Assembly: GCA_002110485.1 (NCBI GenBank)
Contig: MOWL01000092.1
Span: 372,001 to 436,000, forward strand
Length of the DNA stretch: 64,000 bases
Origin: Emergomyces orientalis
Taxonomy: Eukaryota > Ascomycota > Eurotiomycetes > Onygenales > Ajellomycetaceae
Direction of reading: 5' to 3'
The position numbers and the translations under genes are program-made. Positions 12,187 to 23,693 of the stretch are shown piece after piece (positions within the stretch are counted from its first letter, which is position 1; each line of letters begins with the position of its first letter). The notes beneath the pieces were generated by a model, which worked only from the letters and a program-made list of their open reading frames with translations, searched no databases and was not told the DNA's origin.

Positions 12187-15100
12187 ATGCGCAATCTAAG
12201 GAATATCCACCTAAGGGAGGCCTCGCTTGGGAACGAGCTGCCTTTGACTGCGACGGCATGGGACCCTGCGACAGATTCTATTATTTGCGCATTTGGTCCA
12301 ACCAAAACAACCGCGGTCATTGAACTGCAAAGAAAAGTGCAGGACGCAGAGTCGGATGACCTCAACTTGATCGCCTCCTGGGATGCGCCATGCCCACTCC
12401 CGGACTTGCAACATGACCAGATCGTATCATTACAATATTTTGCAGACACACTAGTTACATGTCTCGTACTGGAAGGCGGCGATATCATAGTTGTGCGCGA
12501 GGATCCTCAACCAGGCGAAGACAGGATTGAAATCGTCGGATCGGTCGACGTGGGGGTCACAACGGCGGCGTGGTCCCTGGATGAAGAGCTACTTGCTGTT
12601 ACCACCAGGTCCGATACACTGCTCTATATGACAAGGGATTTCGAAAATGTGGCCAATATTACATTTACTGCCGAGGATCTCAAGGCCTCAAGACACGTTT
12701 CGGTTGGCTGGGGAAAAAAAGAGACGCAGTTCCAGGGCAAGAGAGCAAAAGCTTTGCGGGACCCGACGATTCCGGAGAAGGTTGACGAGGGAAAATTGAG
12801 TGACCTGGACGATAAAAGAACTTCCATCAGCTGGAGGGGCGATGGGGCATTCATCGCTGTTAATAACATTCAGTCGGATTCCCGCCGTGTGATCAGGGTG
12901 TACTCACGGGACGGAGCTTTGGACAGCGTGAGTGAGCCAGTGGATGGGTTGGAGGGTGCGCTAAGCTGGCGACCGGCTGGGAATTTGATCGCCGGAATAC
13001 AGCGTTTGGAAGACAGAGTGGATGTCGTATTTTTCGAGAGAAATGGGCTCCGACATGGGGAGTTCACGCTTCGCCTAACCAAGGAGGATATGCGCAGCTG
13101 GGCATCAAAAATCAGTTTGGCGTGGAATATCGATTCTAGTGTTCTCTCTATTCAGTTCAAGGATAGAATACAGCTGTGGACGATGGGAAATTATCATTAC
13201 TATTTGAAGCAGGAGATTCCTATCTCTGTCGATATGGGCTCCACTAGAGAGCTCCTTTGTTTCCGCTGGCATCAAGAAAAAGCATTGCGTTTTATTATTG
13301 GATCGTCTGGTAGGTGTTTATTCGAATTCCCAGAACCGAAGCGAAGCACAGAGCTAACCAAAACTATAGATACGTTACTTGATACGGAATGGGTGTTTGA
13401 TGTGTCGAGAGGTTCCACGGTGAGCCCTAATGATTTTGGAGCTGTTGCAGTTATTGACGGGCGTAAGTTGAATAAATCCCTGAAATCTGTATAACTATTC
13501 CTAACTCAGCAATAGGGTCGTTAAAATTAACACCACTGAAACTGTCCAATGTCCCTCCTCCAATGGCTGCCTGTGACATTCCTCTAGAGTCGAATGCTGT
13601 TGATGTTGCCTTCAGCAAATCCAACACCCAATTTGCGGTATTGACTATGACTGGGATTTACGTATACGATTGGGACCTTAAAGCCGTCCCCGTAGCAGAT
13701 CCTGAACTCAAAGCATCCTATCCAACCTTAAACTCATCGTCAAGACCCAGACTGATCACCTTCTTAGAAGAAAAGGAGATCTATGTTCTGAGCCAGCGCG
13801 AATATTCCTGGGAAGAGATAGAAATGACAGACATCGACACGAAGGAGGCCACGATCGTTTATCAAGCAAAAGATTCTAGCGTACTCTCTTCTATATTTCC
13901 AAATCTTCGGCAAAATTCGTTGTGGATTTGCCAGGAAGGGCGGAATAGAAAAGCAGGCTCATATATTAAGCTCTCTCCTGGTGGGCCCAGTGACCTTTAT
14001 GCTGAAATACCGTACGAGAGCCCAGGCCAGGAAACGTGCTGGGCATATGCAACTGAGTTTTCAGATGGAAAAGTAAGTCTTCTATAAAAGCAAATTTGCG
14101 CTTTATTCTCAGCTAATTGCCGCCTAGGAAATCCTGTTCTCTCTCTCCAAATCTGGAGCACTATATGCAAAGAAACGACTCCTCGCGAAAAATTGCACTT
14201 CCTTCATAATTACCAGGGCTCATCTTATTTTCACCACAACTCAACATTTGCTGAAATTCGTTCACATCACCAAAGTAGACGGTATGTCCTTGCCCCTAAA
14301 TCACTGCTGGATCCCGACTTATCAGCGCCGTGACAGATCTTGATATTCCGGGCGACATCCCCGAGACCGATGAAAGATGTCGAAGCATCGAGCGAGGGGC
14401 TCGCTTAATTTCTGTCATGCCTTCGATATTCGCCGTCACTTTGCAAATGCCGCGTGGTAATACGGAGACTATTTATCCCCGTGCGCTTGTACTTGCTGGA
14501 ATTCGTAAATATATCGACAACAAAATGTATCGCGCGGCGTATCTTGCATGCAGAAGCCATATGGTAGATATGAACATTCTTCACGATTATTTTCCCGCAC
14601 AGTTCATGGCGAGTGTGCCGTTGTTTATCGACCAGGTGAAGAAGGTCGAATATATTGACGAATTTCTCTCTCGATTAAGGTAAGGTTACATATATCCATT
14701 ATCTCTCGCGCGTTTATGTTGACGGGTATTTACAGGGACGAAGATGTTTCTGAAACGTTATACAAAAATACCCTTAAGATAGCCGTATCCGACGTGGGTG
14801 TCTCTGAAGCTCCCAATGGTGTCCCGCCTGGAGATGTTACGAAAATAATTGCAAAATCCAGCAAGGAAAACAAGGTCAACCGAATTTGCGATGCATTTTT
14901 ATCCGTGCTTAACAACCGAATCGATACCAATCTCCAAAATCTTGTTACGGCCCATGTGTGCAAATCCCCCCCTGACCTAGATTCCGGGCTTCAACTTGTC
15001 GCAAAATTACGGGGTAAGTCGTCCCACCGACATCCCAGAAACAAATACGAAACTAACATAATTATAGAACAAAGCACAGAGCAAGCAGAGGAAGCTGTTG

Positions 15101-16644
15101 AGCATATGTGTTTCCTTACCGATGCATATAGACTCTATGATCATGCTCTAGGTTTGTATGACCTAGAACTTACATTGATGGTTGCCCAGCAAGCTCAGAA
15201 GGTAGGGTTTATTTGTGAACGGGTTCCCTTTAGAAGAGCATAAACATGCTAATTTTTCACAGGATCCTCGAGAGTATCTTCCATTTCTTCAAACGCTGCA
15301 AGCGATGCCAGAGCTTCGCCGTCAATACGAAATCGACAACCACTTAGGACGAGTTCGAAAAGCACTCAAGAGCTTACATGCTCTTCATGCTTATGATGAG
15401 CTCAAACTCTACGCCATCAAGCATACGTTATACAGCGATGCGTTGGAACTATATAAATACCAGCTCGAACTGCTTCGCGACATGTCACAATTATATGCTG
15501 ACTACCTATACGATCAATCCAACTACAAAGAAGCTGCCATCAGTACGCTTATGCCTCATATAACCCGAAAAACTTACCACCTCTAGAATAAACTTAATAA
15601 GCTAACCAATTCAAAGTATACGAATCCCTCTCCCTTTACGAACCCGCCTACCAATCCTACAACCTCGCCCACCAATGGCGTGAATGTCTCTACTGTGCCA
15701 GCCTTGTCCCCCTCCCGGAAAACCAAATGATCTCCCTCGCCCACTCCCTCGCCACAACCTTGACAGACGAATCAAAAGACTACATATCTGCCGCCCACAT
15801 CCATGCCCAACACCTCCAAGACATTCCAACCGCCGCACGCCTCCTCTGCCGCGGTAACCAATTTGGTGACGCCTGCCGTCTGCTCGTTCTTCACGGAAAA
15901 CAATCCCTTGTCAGCGAAATCGTGGATTCAGCCCTAGGTGACGCGATGGGCAGCATGGTCGATCTGTTTGCAGACTGCAAAGCGCAGCTCAATGCACAGG
16001 TTCCCAGAATCCAGGAACTACGCGTCCGCCGTGCCACGGATCCTTTGGGTTTCTATGGCGGTGACCCGGCTGCTGGCATGGCTGAAGGCGGTGTCGATAT
16101 CCCCGATAATGTCTCGCTAGCGCCGACAGATGCGACTACGATGGCGGGGCGGAGTATGTTTACACGGTATACGGGGAATACATCTTCGTCACGGAAAACG
16201 AGCAAGACGAGGCGGCGGGAGGAGCGCAAGCGCGCACGCGGGAAGAAGGGTACTGTGTATGAAGAGGAGTATTTGGTCAATAGCGTGCGGCGGCTTATTG
16301 AAAAGGTTAATGGTGCAATTGTTGAAGGGGAGACGCTTATTCAAGCGCTGTTAAGAAGGGGGATGAGGGAGAGGGCGGCGCTGGTGCAACATCATTTGGA
16401 TGAGGTTTTGCGAATGTGTAGAGATTGCATGGAGGATGTGTTTGAAGTTCCCAAGGAGGCGGGTGTTGGTGTTAGCGGCGCTGATGCTGAAGGAGGTATC
16501 TGCGAGGATGGTGGTATAGGAGGGGAACGACCACCTGGTGGGGATGGAGTGTTTTGGGATAGCTTGCAACAAAGTGTTAGTGGGAAATGGAGGGAGCCGC
16601 CTGTCGTCAAGGAGTTCAAGAAATTGGCTATTCTGAGCGGATGA
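12187..16644 (+). CDS. ELP1: Elongator complex protein 1 (Elp1/Iki3)
   Basis: Elp1 is the scaffold of the Elongator complex, which modifies wobble uridines of cytoplasmic tRNAs. Eight exons: 12187-13462, 13516-14072, 14128-14281, 14337-14679, 14736-15013, 15068-15201, 15263-15542 and 15617-16644, total 1349 residues, equal to the usual length. The ATG at 12187 was chosen because MRNLRNI matches the family start; an upstream in-frame GTG at 12157 is not needed. The first exons form the double WD40 propellers, the middle is TPR-like helical repeat, and residues about 1198-1220 form a strongly basic stretch (SKTRRREERKRARGKK) that corresponds to the tRNA-binding region of Elp1. The end, PPVVKEFKKLAILSG, is typical. 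Introns are 53-74 bp and all junctions keep frame. Third-position GC rises in the last exon, which I regard as ordinary variation. Confidence 0.97.
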
Positions 16645-16950
16645 GTTGGTTGGGTCCTGTTTTTTTTTAGTTGGGTTTGCTATTTCAATTCCCCCGTTGA
16701 AGTGGCTTGTGCCCATTTAAAGAAGAAAAGGAAAGATGGGAAAAGCAATATATTCATTGTTTTGAAATTACGAGTTTTGATGTTGTTAGATGCAATTTAA
16801 TTTATCGATTGATGCTATAAAGTTTGAATTTCTTGAAATTTTCAATGCGCTCGCTATTTATTCTCCTAGTTGCAAGGGGTATCATGGCCGAAAAATGTTT
16901 TCTATTGCAATGACTCCTAATCTTTCTTCTTTTGATAGACGAGCATATTC
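16645..16950. terminator. Convergent 3' region of ELP1 and ERG19
   Basis: A 306-bp AT-rich stretch lies between two convergent stop codons. It must contain both polyadenylation regions; I could not assign exact cleavage sites. Confidence 0.5.
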
Positions 16951-18242
16951 CTAGCTGGTACTTCCACTCAAAATCTCACCAGTTTCGCTGACAAGGTGTC
17001 GGTCTACTTTTAGTGGCCCTTCACCAACACCAGTTAGGATAACGGTGTTGATTCCATCTCTCAGCTCAGTAACTGCCCTCGAGTCCAAATTCTCCAGCGG
17101 GATGCCGGATTTTATGTGCTTCACTGCCTCGCCATACACGCCACCCCAACCCTCAATCTCAGCCTTCATAATTGACCTGAATGTCCCAATAACGCGCTCC
17201 GATTCTTTCTCTAAGTAATATATAACGGGATTTGGACCGGCATCGAACGTGTAGGCGCAAATAGCCTCGCCAGCAGCACGGTTGATATCATGGACCAGCC
17301 TGATGGCAGCACGGGACACGTCATTAAGATAAAACGTAGGTGGCCAGGTATCAAGATTGGTAGCATGGAAGTTATTGCTGTCTCTCATTGTGATTTCGGC
17401 AAAGGAGGGGAAATCCCGGTTTTGAATCGCAGCCTCAATAGCAGTCATTCGTGCGGGCACAACTGTTTCAGAACGGGTTGGGAAGAGGGTTGAGGTCGCA
17501 ACTGTCGCTTGCATTCCTTGAGTGCTAGGCACATCCTTCTTCACGTCGCTCACGACAAGGATAAGGGCTCGCATCTCAGGCCAGTGGCTCGCTGGCGCCA
17601 CCTCTTCCGCCAGACTGTCGCTGCCGTCTTCCAAGACACCCGTGCGCCATGCCACATACCCGCCCATCATGGAGCGACATGCAGACCCCGATCCCTGACG
17701 TGCAATGCGGCTAAGGTCACTAGGCGATTGCGGCAGCTCGTAAAGGTTGGCAACTGCGCGAACTAGGGCAGCGAAGCCAGCCGCAGAGCTAGCGAGACCA
17801 GCGGCGGTGGGGAAGTTATTCTCTGAAACAATCCGGAGAGGGAAAGTAGAGAGTCTGAGTAGAGATGGGTTTGCATTCTCCAGCTCTCGACGGAGACTGC
17901 GTAAATCTGACAGACAAGCAAGAGTTCTCTTTGAATCTTGTATACTGTGTGGTTGCGAGTTGAGGGTCAAAGTATCGCCAGCCTGGGCAGGGTAAGTGGG
18001 GGAGCATGATGCGGTGGTGTAGGCACGCAAAGAATCCTGTGATAGGGTCACGGAGAGCGAAGAATTGGTGGGAAGGTTTAGCACAGCATCCCGTTTTCCC
18101 CAGTATCTGCAAAAAATATATTATAAACAATTGCATAAAAATGAGGGGTAAAATTAGGGATATTCCAATTGGCTTACTTGATCACGGCGATGTTAACAGG
18201 GGCAGTAGCACTGGCACGGTAAACCTCAGTGGAACCAGCCAT
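16951..18242 (-). CDS. ERG19: Diphosphomevalonate decarboxylase
   Basis: This enzyme converts mevalonate 5-diphosphate to isopentenyl diphosphate using ATP, the last step of the mevalonate pathway feeding ergosterol, heme A and prenylation. Two exons on the minus strand, 18242-18178 and 18106-16951, with a 71-bp intron, give 406 residues. The first exon encodes MAGSTEVYRASATAPVNIAV and the splice completes the conserved KYWGKRD motif (residues 22-28). The GHMP-kinase phosphate-binding loop FPTAAGLASSAAG lies at 120-132, and YTFDAGPNPV contains the catalytic Asp at 310. Both are intact, so the enzyme should be active. It is divergent from the heme lyase gene over a 425-bp promoter. Confidence 0.97.
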
Positions 18243-18667
18243 CTTTGTTCTTCAATGGCGGTTAACTACAGGAGATACGCAGAACAATGCTTGGTGTTAG
18301 ATGGGGAGTTGAGAAGAGGGCTGTGGTGAGAATGCTGGTGGTCTTGGTATCCCTTGTTTGGGCGGTGAAAATGCAAGGTGCAGGTGGGATGAGGCTCTGT
18401 GGAGGATCTAGAACTCCGAACCTTAAATTTTTATCAGATCACAACCTGACCTCCTGTGACCTCAAGTCCTGCAACACTGGACGCTGGACTACTTCTCCTA
18501 AACAATCTACGAAGGTCATTCCTATATAGAATCACAGCTATTGCGTGTTCCAGTGATTTGATACGAAAGGGGCTCTGATATTAATTTATTTTCTCTTTGC
18601 TTGGCCCTCAGTGTGATTAGGCACTCTTCCTGCTGACCAAGTTGTTACGGCCTTCACCCTTTTGACC
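18243..18667. promoter_or_regulatory. Shared promoter of ERG19 and the heme lyase gene
   Basis: A 425-bp divergent promoter lies between a sterol-pathway gene and a cytochrome heme-attachment gene, two oxygen-linked functions. I looked for a sterol-regulatory ATCACNNCAC-type site and did not find a clear one. GATCACAACC near 18438 is only a partial match. Confidence 0.4.
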
Positions 18668-19600
18668 ATGGGGGCCAATGCAAGTACCGCGAACCCTCCA
18701 CCCCCGCCGATGGCGGCCCCTAATCCATCTACTGCTCCCGCCCCAGACAGCGGCTCCGAAGCTACATGCCCTGTAGACCACAAAACTCGCGCTGCCTGGC
18801 TTTCACAACATCAAAATTCTAACCCTCCTCATCCAACGACCCCGGCCGACACAGCTACAAAACATGCAGATACCACAAAGCCTTTAAAACAACTTAGGCC
18901 TCTATCCCGCGAACGGGAAGTAAGCAGCATCCCCCGAGCAATACCCACTACTCCCACCCCTGCTACTTCTTCCACTCCCACTTCTGCCGCTCCGCCTCCC
19001 TCCCCATACGCAACCCAAACCTCAAGCACAGCTTCCCACATCTCCCCTTCAAACGACGAAGCCGAAACAGGCCACGACACCCGCACAGGTAACTGGATTT
19101 ATCCTTCAGAGCGCCAATTCTTCGAGGCTCTCCTGCGCAAAAATACACCCACATCTGCCACCTCCGCGACGGACCTAGCCACTTCCGTAGCCTCAATCAT
19201 CCCTATCCACAACGCCGTGAACGAGCGCGCATGGTCTGAAATCCTAGATTGGGAATCATCCGCGCCAACGTCTGATCCCGGCAGTCGAAAGTGCGGTGGC
19301 CCCAAATTGTATTCGTTCCGTGGATTAGGTGTCGAGAGCCAGTTTCTAAGTCCCAGGGCAAGGTTCAACGGCTGGTTAGGGTATCAGCGACCGTTTGACA
19401 GGCATGATTGGGTTGTGGAGAGGTGTGGTGGGGCTAGGGTTGAATATGTGATTGATTTCTATCAGGGAAGATCTGGGGGGGCGGGCCTGGGGACTGCTGC
19501 TAATAATGCTAAGTTAAATTTTTATCTGGACGTGCGGCCGAAGCTGAATTCCTGGGAAGGGTGGAGAATGAGAGCCACTCGTCTTGTTAGATTGGGCTAA
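18668..19600 (+). CDS. Holocytochrome c / c1 heme lyase
   Basis: Heme lyases of the mitochondrial intermembrane space attach heme covalently to apocytochrome c or c1. A single exon encodes 310 residues from the ATG at 18668 (an upstream in-frame TTG is not used). Evidence: the heme-regulatory CPV motif at Cys34 (CPVDHKTRAAW), a long Pro/Ser/Thr-rich spacer, then the conserved catalytic domain with GNWIYPSERQFFEALLRK, IPIHNAVNERAWSEIL, FDRHDWVVERCG, VEYVIDFY and the C-terminal NFYLDVRPKLNSWEG. The conserved HN and DRHDW segments are intact. The CPVDH-type N-terminus favours the CYT2-like (cytochrome c1) branch over CYC3, but I cannot settle that without a tree. Confidence 0.93.
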   Translation: MGANASTANPPPPPMAAPNPSTAPAPDSGSEATCPVDHKTRAAWLSQHQNSNPPHPTTPADTATKHADTTKPLKQLRPLSREREVSSIPRAIPTTPTPATSSTPTSAAPPPSPYATQTSSTASHISPSNDEAETGHDTRTGNWIYPSERQFFEALLRKNTPTSATSATDLATSVASIIPIHNAVNERAWSEILDWESSAPTSDPGSRKCGGPKLYSFRGLGVESQFLSPRARFNGWLGYQRPFDRHDWVVERCGGARVEYVIDFYQGRSGGAGLGTAANNAKLNFYLDVRPKLNSWEGWRMRATRLVRLG

Positions 19601-20026
19601 TGATATATGCATCACATTTTACTCTTTTATGAATGGGATCATGCACCTGGGGTGGAAGCATGTTTTTCATTGTTGAGGAAAGTTGGCCGTGATTTTTTAA
19701 GGATCTGTATCTGTAATATGTGTATGTATATATAGTGGAATATTAGAATATGTATGTACTGTACGATAGAAGCGTTGGCAATGGGAACCTAGTCAGATCA
19801 GTTGGAAAACGCCAAAAAAAAGATCCGAACCCTCAAATCATTAAAACGAAAAGAAGCAGTAAACAGGACATTGATATATCAATCCGTTGGGAATCATCGG
19901 CGGAAAGGAGATATGGAAGAAAGAACAGAGACCCGTAAAACAAAATCCATCAGGGCAACATAACAATATAGGAATGGTTACAGAAAAGTACATTTCGAAA
20001 AATAGCAACGCATGCTGTTTGGTTGC
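19601..20026. terminator. Convergent 3' region of the heme lyase gene and PEP12
   Basis: A 426-bp AT-rich stretch lies between two convergent stops. It contains TATGTATATATAG-type sequence suited to fungal 3' ends. No gene is seen. Confidence 0.45.
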
Positions 20027-20950
20027 TCAAGCCAAAGTGGCAGCCAGGACAATAATAACCAGGACAACAGCCAGAATCAACAGCAGGCAACATGCCTTGT
20101 TGCGCGCATTCTTCTGATATCTACTGGCGCTTCTCAGTTCGGAATCAGCACCCCGGGTATCATCTCTCGTCCGCTCCACATTTTCACTTATCAGATCCAG
20201 CTGTCCCCCTTGCTCATGGACAATATGTGCAACATCTCGGAAAAGCTCATTAAGTTCGCCAACACTCTGCTCGATATTTCGAATCTCCGCTTCGCGCTCT
20301 ATGATCAGAGTCTCTTGGAAGTCGACTTCGGCTTGTGATGCGAGGCGGGGTTGCTGTTCTTGGAGTTGTTGGAGTGTCTGCCCTTCGTGTGGTGACGTTG
20401 CGATACCACCTTCTTCTTCCTCGAGGGCAGTGCGTGCGGCGGATGCGGAAGCTCTTTGCTTCTCTAGTGCGCGGCGCTGGACAGTTTGGAACTCTTCTAG
20501 AGTGGATCTAAATTCGGAGGAAAGCTTTTGCTGCGTCCATTTTTGGGAGGGCTGCGGTGGAAAGGATTCATTAGTTAGCATAGATATAGATAGCGTAGAT
20601 TGAGCGGAACCTGCCACTCCAAAGCATAGGGTGATTGCAATAAAGGAACAACTGTAACTCACATTGACGTCATCCCACAATTGGACCTTCTTGATGCCTT
20701 CGCCAACATCCCGGAAACCCTCCCGCGTCTCTTCTAGCAAATCATGTACCCTTTCACGGACCCGTTCAGTGTCACGTTTAGTGCCTAGCAGGGAGATTTG
20801 GTTTGACAGGCGCGAGATGTTGGATGTCAGAGTAAACAGATGATTCGACAATGACTCTGTCAATCGCTGAAAATCAGGATCATCTTGATACTGTGAATCG
20901 TCTGGTTTGGTGGGCTGCGCTTCTAGAGACGAGAGGCGGTCGAAGGACAT
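20027..20950 (-). CDS. PEP12: Endosomal/vacuolar t-SNARE syntaxin (Pep12-like)
   Basis: Pep12-type syntaxins are Qa-SNAREs acting in vesicle fusion at endosomes or the vacuole. Two exons on the minus strand, 20950-20663 and 20551-20027, give 270 residues. The N-terminal half is helical (QRLTESLSNHLFTLTSNISR, an Habc-type domain). The C-terminal half has the SNARE helix (AEIRNIEQSVGELNELFRDV, then HEQGGQLDLISENVERT) with the Q-type zero layer, a short basic linker (RYQKNARNK), and a C-terminal hydrophobic anchor. The 111-bp intron 20552-20662 is an exact multiple of three and has no stop, so the whole region reads as one frame; donor GTGAGT, branch GCTAAC and acceptor CAG, plus the non-SNARE-like sequence it would add, show it is an intron. 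The ATG at 20950 is preferred to an upstream TTG. Confidence 0.93.
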   Translation of the reverse strand: MSFDRLSSLEAQPTKPDDSQYQDDPDFQRLTESLSNHLFTLTSNISRLSNQISLLGTKRDTERVRERVHDLLEETREGFRDVGEGIKKVQLWDDVNVSYSCSFIAITLCFGVAGSAQSTLSISMLTNESFPPQPSQKWTQQKLSSEFRSTLEEFQTVQRRALEKQRASASAARTALEEEEGGIATSPHEGQTLQQLQEQQPRLASQAEVDFQETLIIEREAEIRNIEQSVGELNELFRDVAHIVHEQGGQLDLISENVERTRDDTRGADSELRSASRYQKNARNKACCLLLILAVVLVIIVLAATLA

Positions 20951-21450
20951 GGTCAAGACTTAGAGAGGGAGAAACAAAATTTAAAGAGAAGCAGCACACA
21001 ACTTCCACAGCTAGGCGTTTGGTCAAGGGAGAATGAGTGATAGAAGTTGAATATAGATAGGGAATGATGTTGCCGGTATTGCCGGGTGTAGTTTGCTGCT
21101 GATGTTGTCTTGATGTTACCTTGATAGTTGCCCTTCCCCAGCAGTGATGATGTCGTTTGCAAGTGGGTTGGCGTATCACGTAATACAACGACAGTGTGGC
21201 TGGTGCATTTTCTAGGCGTACATCTGTGGCTTGACTTTGTTTTGGTGTGGGAAAACAGTTCGGGATAACCTCATTAAAAAAAAAGTTACTTGCTGGCTTC
21301 ACTCCCGTACATACATTCTGTTTTTCGCAAGGGGGGTCAGGCCATACATTATCTAGCTTGACCAACAAGCTGGCGAATCCACGCAACTCCCCAGTGATGC
21401 TCTAAGCTACCAGACTTATTTCTGGCTGAGCACTCCCACCACGTTTGGCC
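20951..21450. promoter_or_regulatory. Shared promoter of PEP12 and NDC1
   Basis: A 500-bp divergent intergenic region. No distinct operator was recognised. Confidence 0.45.
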
Positions 21451-23655
21451 ATGGCGACCACACCCTCCGCATCATCTGCTGCCCGTCCAAGGCAATACAG
21501 GCGGATATTAACATCGACTCTACATCGCAAATTTGTTCATGCGTCAGCGGTTTCTTTGGGTGCTTGCTATGTTGTAGCTTTCTTTATTGGCGTTAAATCT
21601 TCCTGTGGGTTCACGTTGCTCCCCCTCCGCATCCCCCCGCGTTAAAAAATAGAAAAAGAAAACGAAGTTCCGCCTATACGGAGGGCTAACTGTGAGCTTC
21701 CTGCTAGTTTTTTGGTCATGGTTCCCCTTGGGGGCATGCGGCGTTCGAACGCTACTCCTTTCTATCTCCTGCCTTGCTATTTTCATCCTCCGTGTTGGCC
21801 AGATGCACGTAGGAGCCCAGACAACAAGCTCCCCGTTCAGCTCAACGAGGCAGGCCCTGTTTTCTTTTTCCACTTTCCAAACCTTTGGCTGGTATCTATT
21901 ATCTGCATGGTGGTTTAGTGAAGTGTATATGTGGTCGTCATCAGAAAGTGCAGAGCTCAATTGGGTAAAACCCGGAAGGTCAGATAGTTATTCCTGTACT
22001 GCGGGAGAAGTATTTCTAGCTGAATACTGAAAAATTGTGTCGTACATAGGCCTTCTGAACGAGCAAGGCTCAATGAGAGACCGATATATCTCCATTGTTT
22101 TTACGCTCTTCTCGCCATTACGCAAGCAATACTTCACCTCTATTTTGACTGGGATAAAATCCACGTGCCCACATCGAAGCGAATCGTGAAATCCACGGAC
22201 CCGAGAACACATGTGCTCGAGTCACTACCCGTCAGGATCCGAAAAGCAATACCTCAGATACTATACGATGCTGTAATTAGAAGCTCAGCCACAGCTATTG
22301 TAGGGCCTTTCATTTATATGTTTTTCCTCAGGCGCGTCGCTTGGAGTTGGGTGCTTGCTTTTGCGAAGCTTTTCTGGAATTTCCCCCGGTCCGCCGCCGA
22401 TCCTCCGGGCCTGATTCCACCACTGCACATCCTGCTATTGCTTCGAGCTGCTACGTCTGGCGTGCTTCTTGTGACACTATGGCAGATGTCTAATCTTTTA
22501 TTTTCCACGTTCTTGGGTCAGGCGCCCTTGAAAAAGGGCCAGCCACTGACAAATGAATCAAAAGACCCGAATGGCAGCCTAATAAACGGACTGAAGGCGA
22601 AAAAGGATGTCGTCCAAACATTCGCATTCTGGGAACTATGTCTAATCGGCCAACAATTTCCGGAGCGTCGTAAAGCAATATTTGCCGACATCGACCGCAA
22701 CGGCGGTTCAGCATGGGCCCAAATTCTCGCCGCTTCCACAAATGTTATCAAGGGAATAACCGTTCGAATAAACGAGCACCAAAACCCAGCACCCTTAGCT
22801 GGCCCGGACCCTGTTACATCATCTGGAGCCACCTCAGATAGTACTAATATTAATGGACAACCTACCACCGTTCACACCCTACCCCGTCTAACCTCCCCTC
22901 CAAATGAAGATAACATCTTCCTCGCCACATCCAAACCTAGCACCCGCCCCGAAAAGTTCGAATCAGCCTTCGGCTCCGTAGCGAAGTCCTACGGCCAATC
23001 CCCAGACTGGACACCGTCAGCCCGCAACCAAGCCCGCAACATCCTCAACCGCGCCACAACCGCCGTTCTCAGCCCGGAGCAGAAAAAGCGCATATCCGCC
23101 TCCGCCCAGGAACTCAAACTCCTAACAGGCTCATCATCATCATCATCTGGTTCAGGCAGACCCAACACACACCCTCTAATCCACAAATTCCTCAGCTCTC
23201 TCGCGGGCCTACCGTTTCGCCAATCCTACGCACGACGACTATGCATCATCGTCCTCGGCACTCCTTATGCAAGTTTATCCCCGATCATCGATGCGGTGGA
23301 GTCTCTCACCCGCCTCCTCATCGCCAGTCTGGCAGAGGACCAGTTCGGAAAGGTGCAGGCGGACATCGCGGCTGTCGTGCGCCTGTTAACGGAGACTATC
23401 ATGGCTCTTGAGTCGTTTACTAGTGCTGGCGATGGTGGGTTAGATATCCATTGGACGGATGTTGATTTCCCTCCTGTGGATGCGAGTGTGGAGATGCAGA
23501 AGAAGGCGAGGAGGGTGGAGGAGGTGGAGATGATCAAGGAGGAGTTGAGGGGTGGGTTGTCGGAGCTTTTGGAGGCGTTTAAGTTATACTTGGATGATGT
23601 GGGGATTCGGGGGAAGGATTTGAGGATGGCGAGGGAAGCGGCGGGGTTGGTTTGA
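21451..23655 (+). CDS. NDC1: Nuclear pore transmembrane nucleoporin Ndc1
   Basis: Ndc1 anchors nuclear pore complexes and the spindle pole body in the nuclear envelope. Three exons, 21451-21604, 21708-21978 and 22050-23655, give 676 residues. The N-terminus has the family signature RPRQYRRILTSTLHRKFVHA followed by several membrane segments (first exon, then FFWSWFPLGACGVRT across the first splice). The third exon restores LNERPIYLHCFYALLAITQA and, after more hydrophobic segments, a long soluble C-terminal domain with a Ser-rich tract (SSSSSSGSG). Only this splice pattern keeps the conserved PGRPSERARLNERP junction open. Intron lengths are 103 and 71 bp. The ATG at 21451 is preceded by an in-frame non-ATG codon run that is not needed. 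Confidence 0.93.
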
Positions 23656-23671
23656 GATGTGATGTTTTTTG

Positions 23672-23693
23672 TTTTTTTTTTTTTTTTTTTTTT
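23672..23693. repeat. T22 homopolymer downstream of NDC1
   Basis: A run of 22 T begins 16 bp after the NDC1 stop, followed closely by a run of 10 A (23698-23707). The exact length may be a sequencing artefact. Confidence 0.8.
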
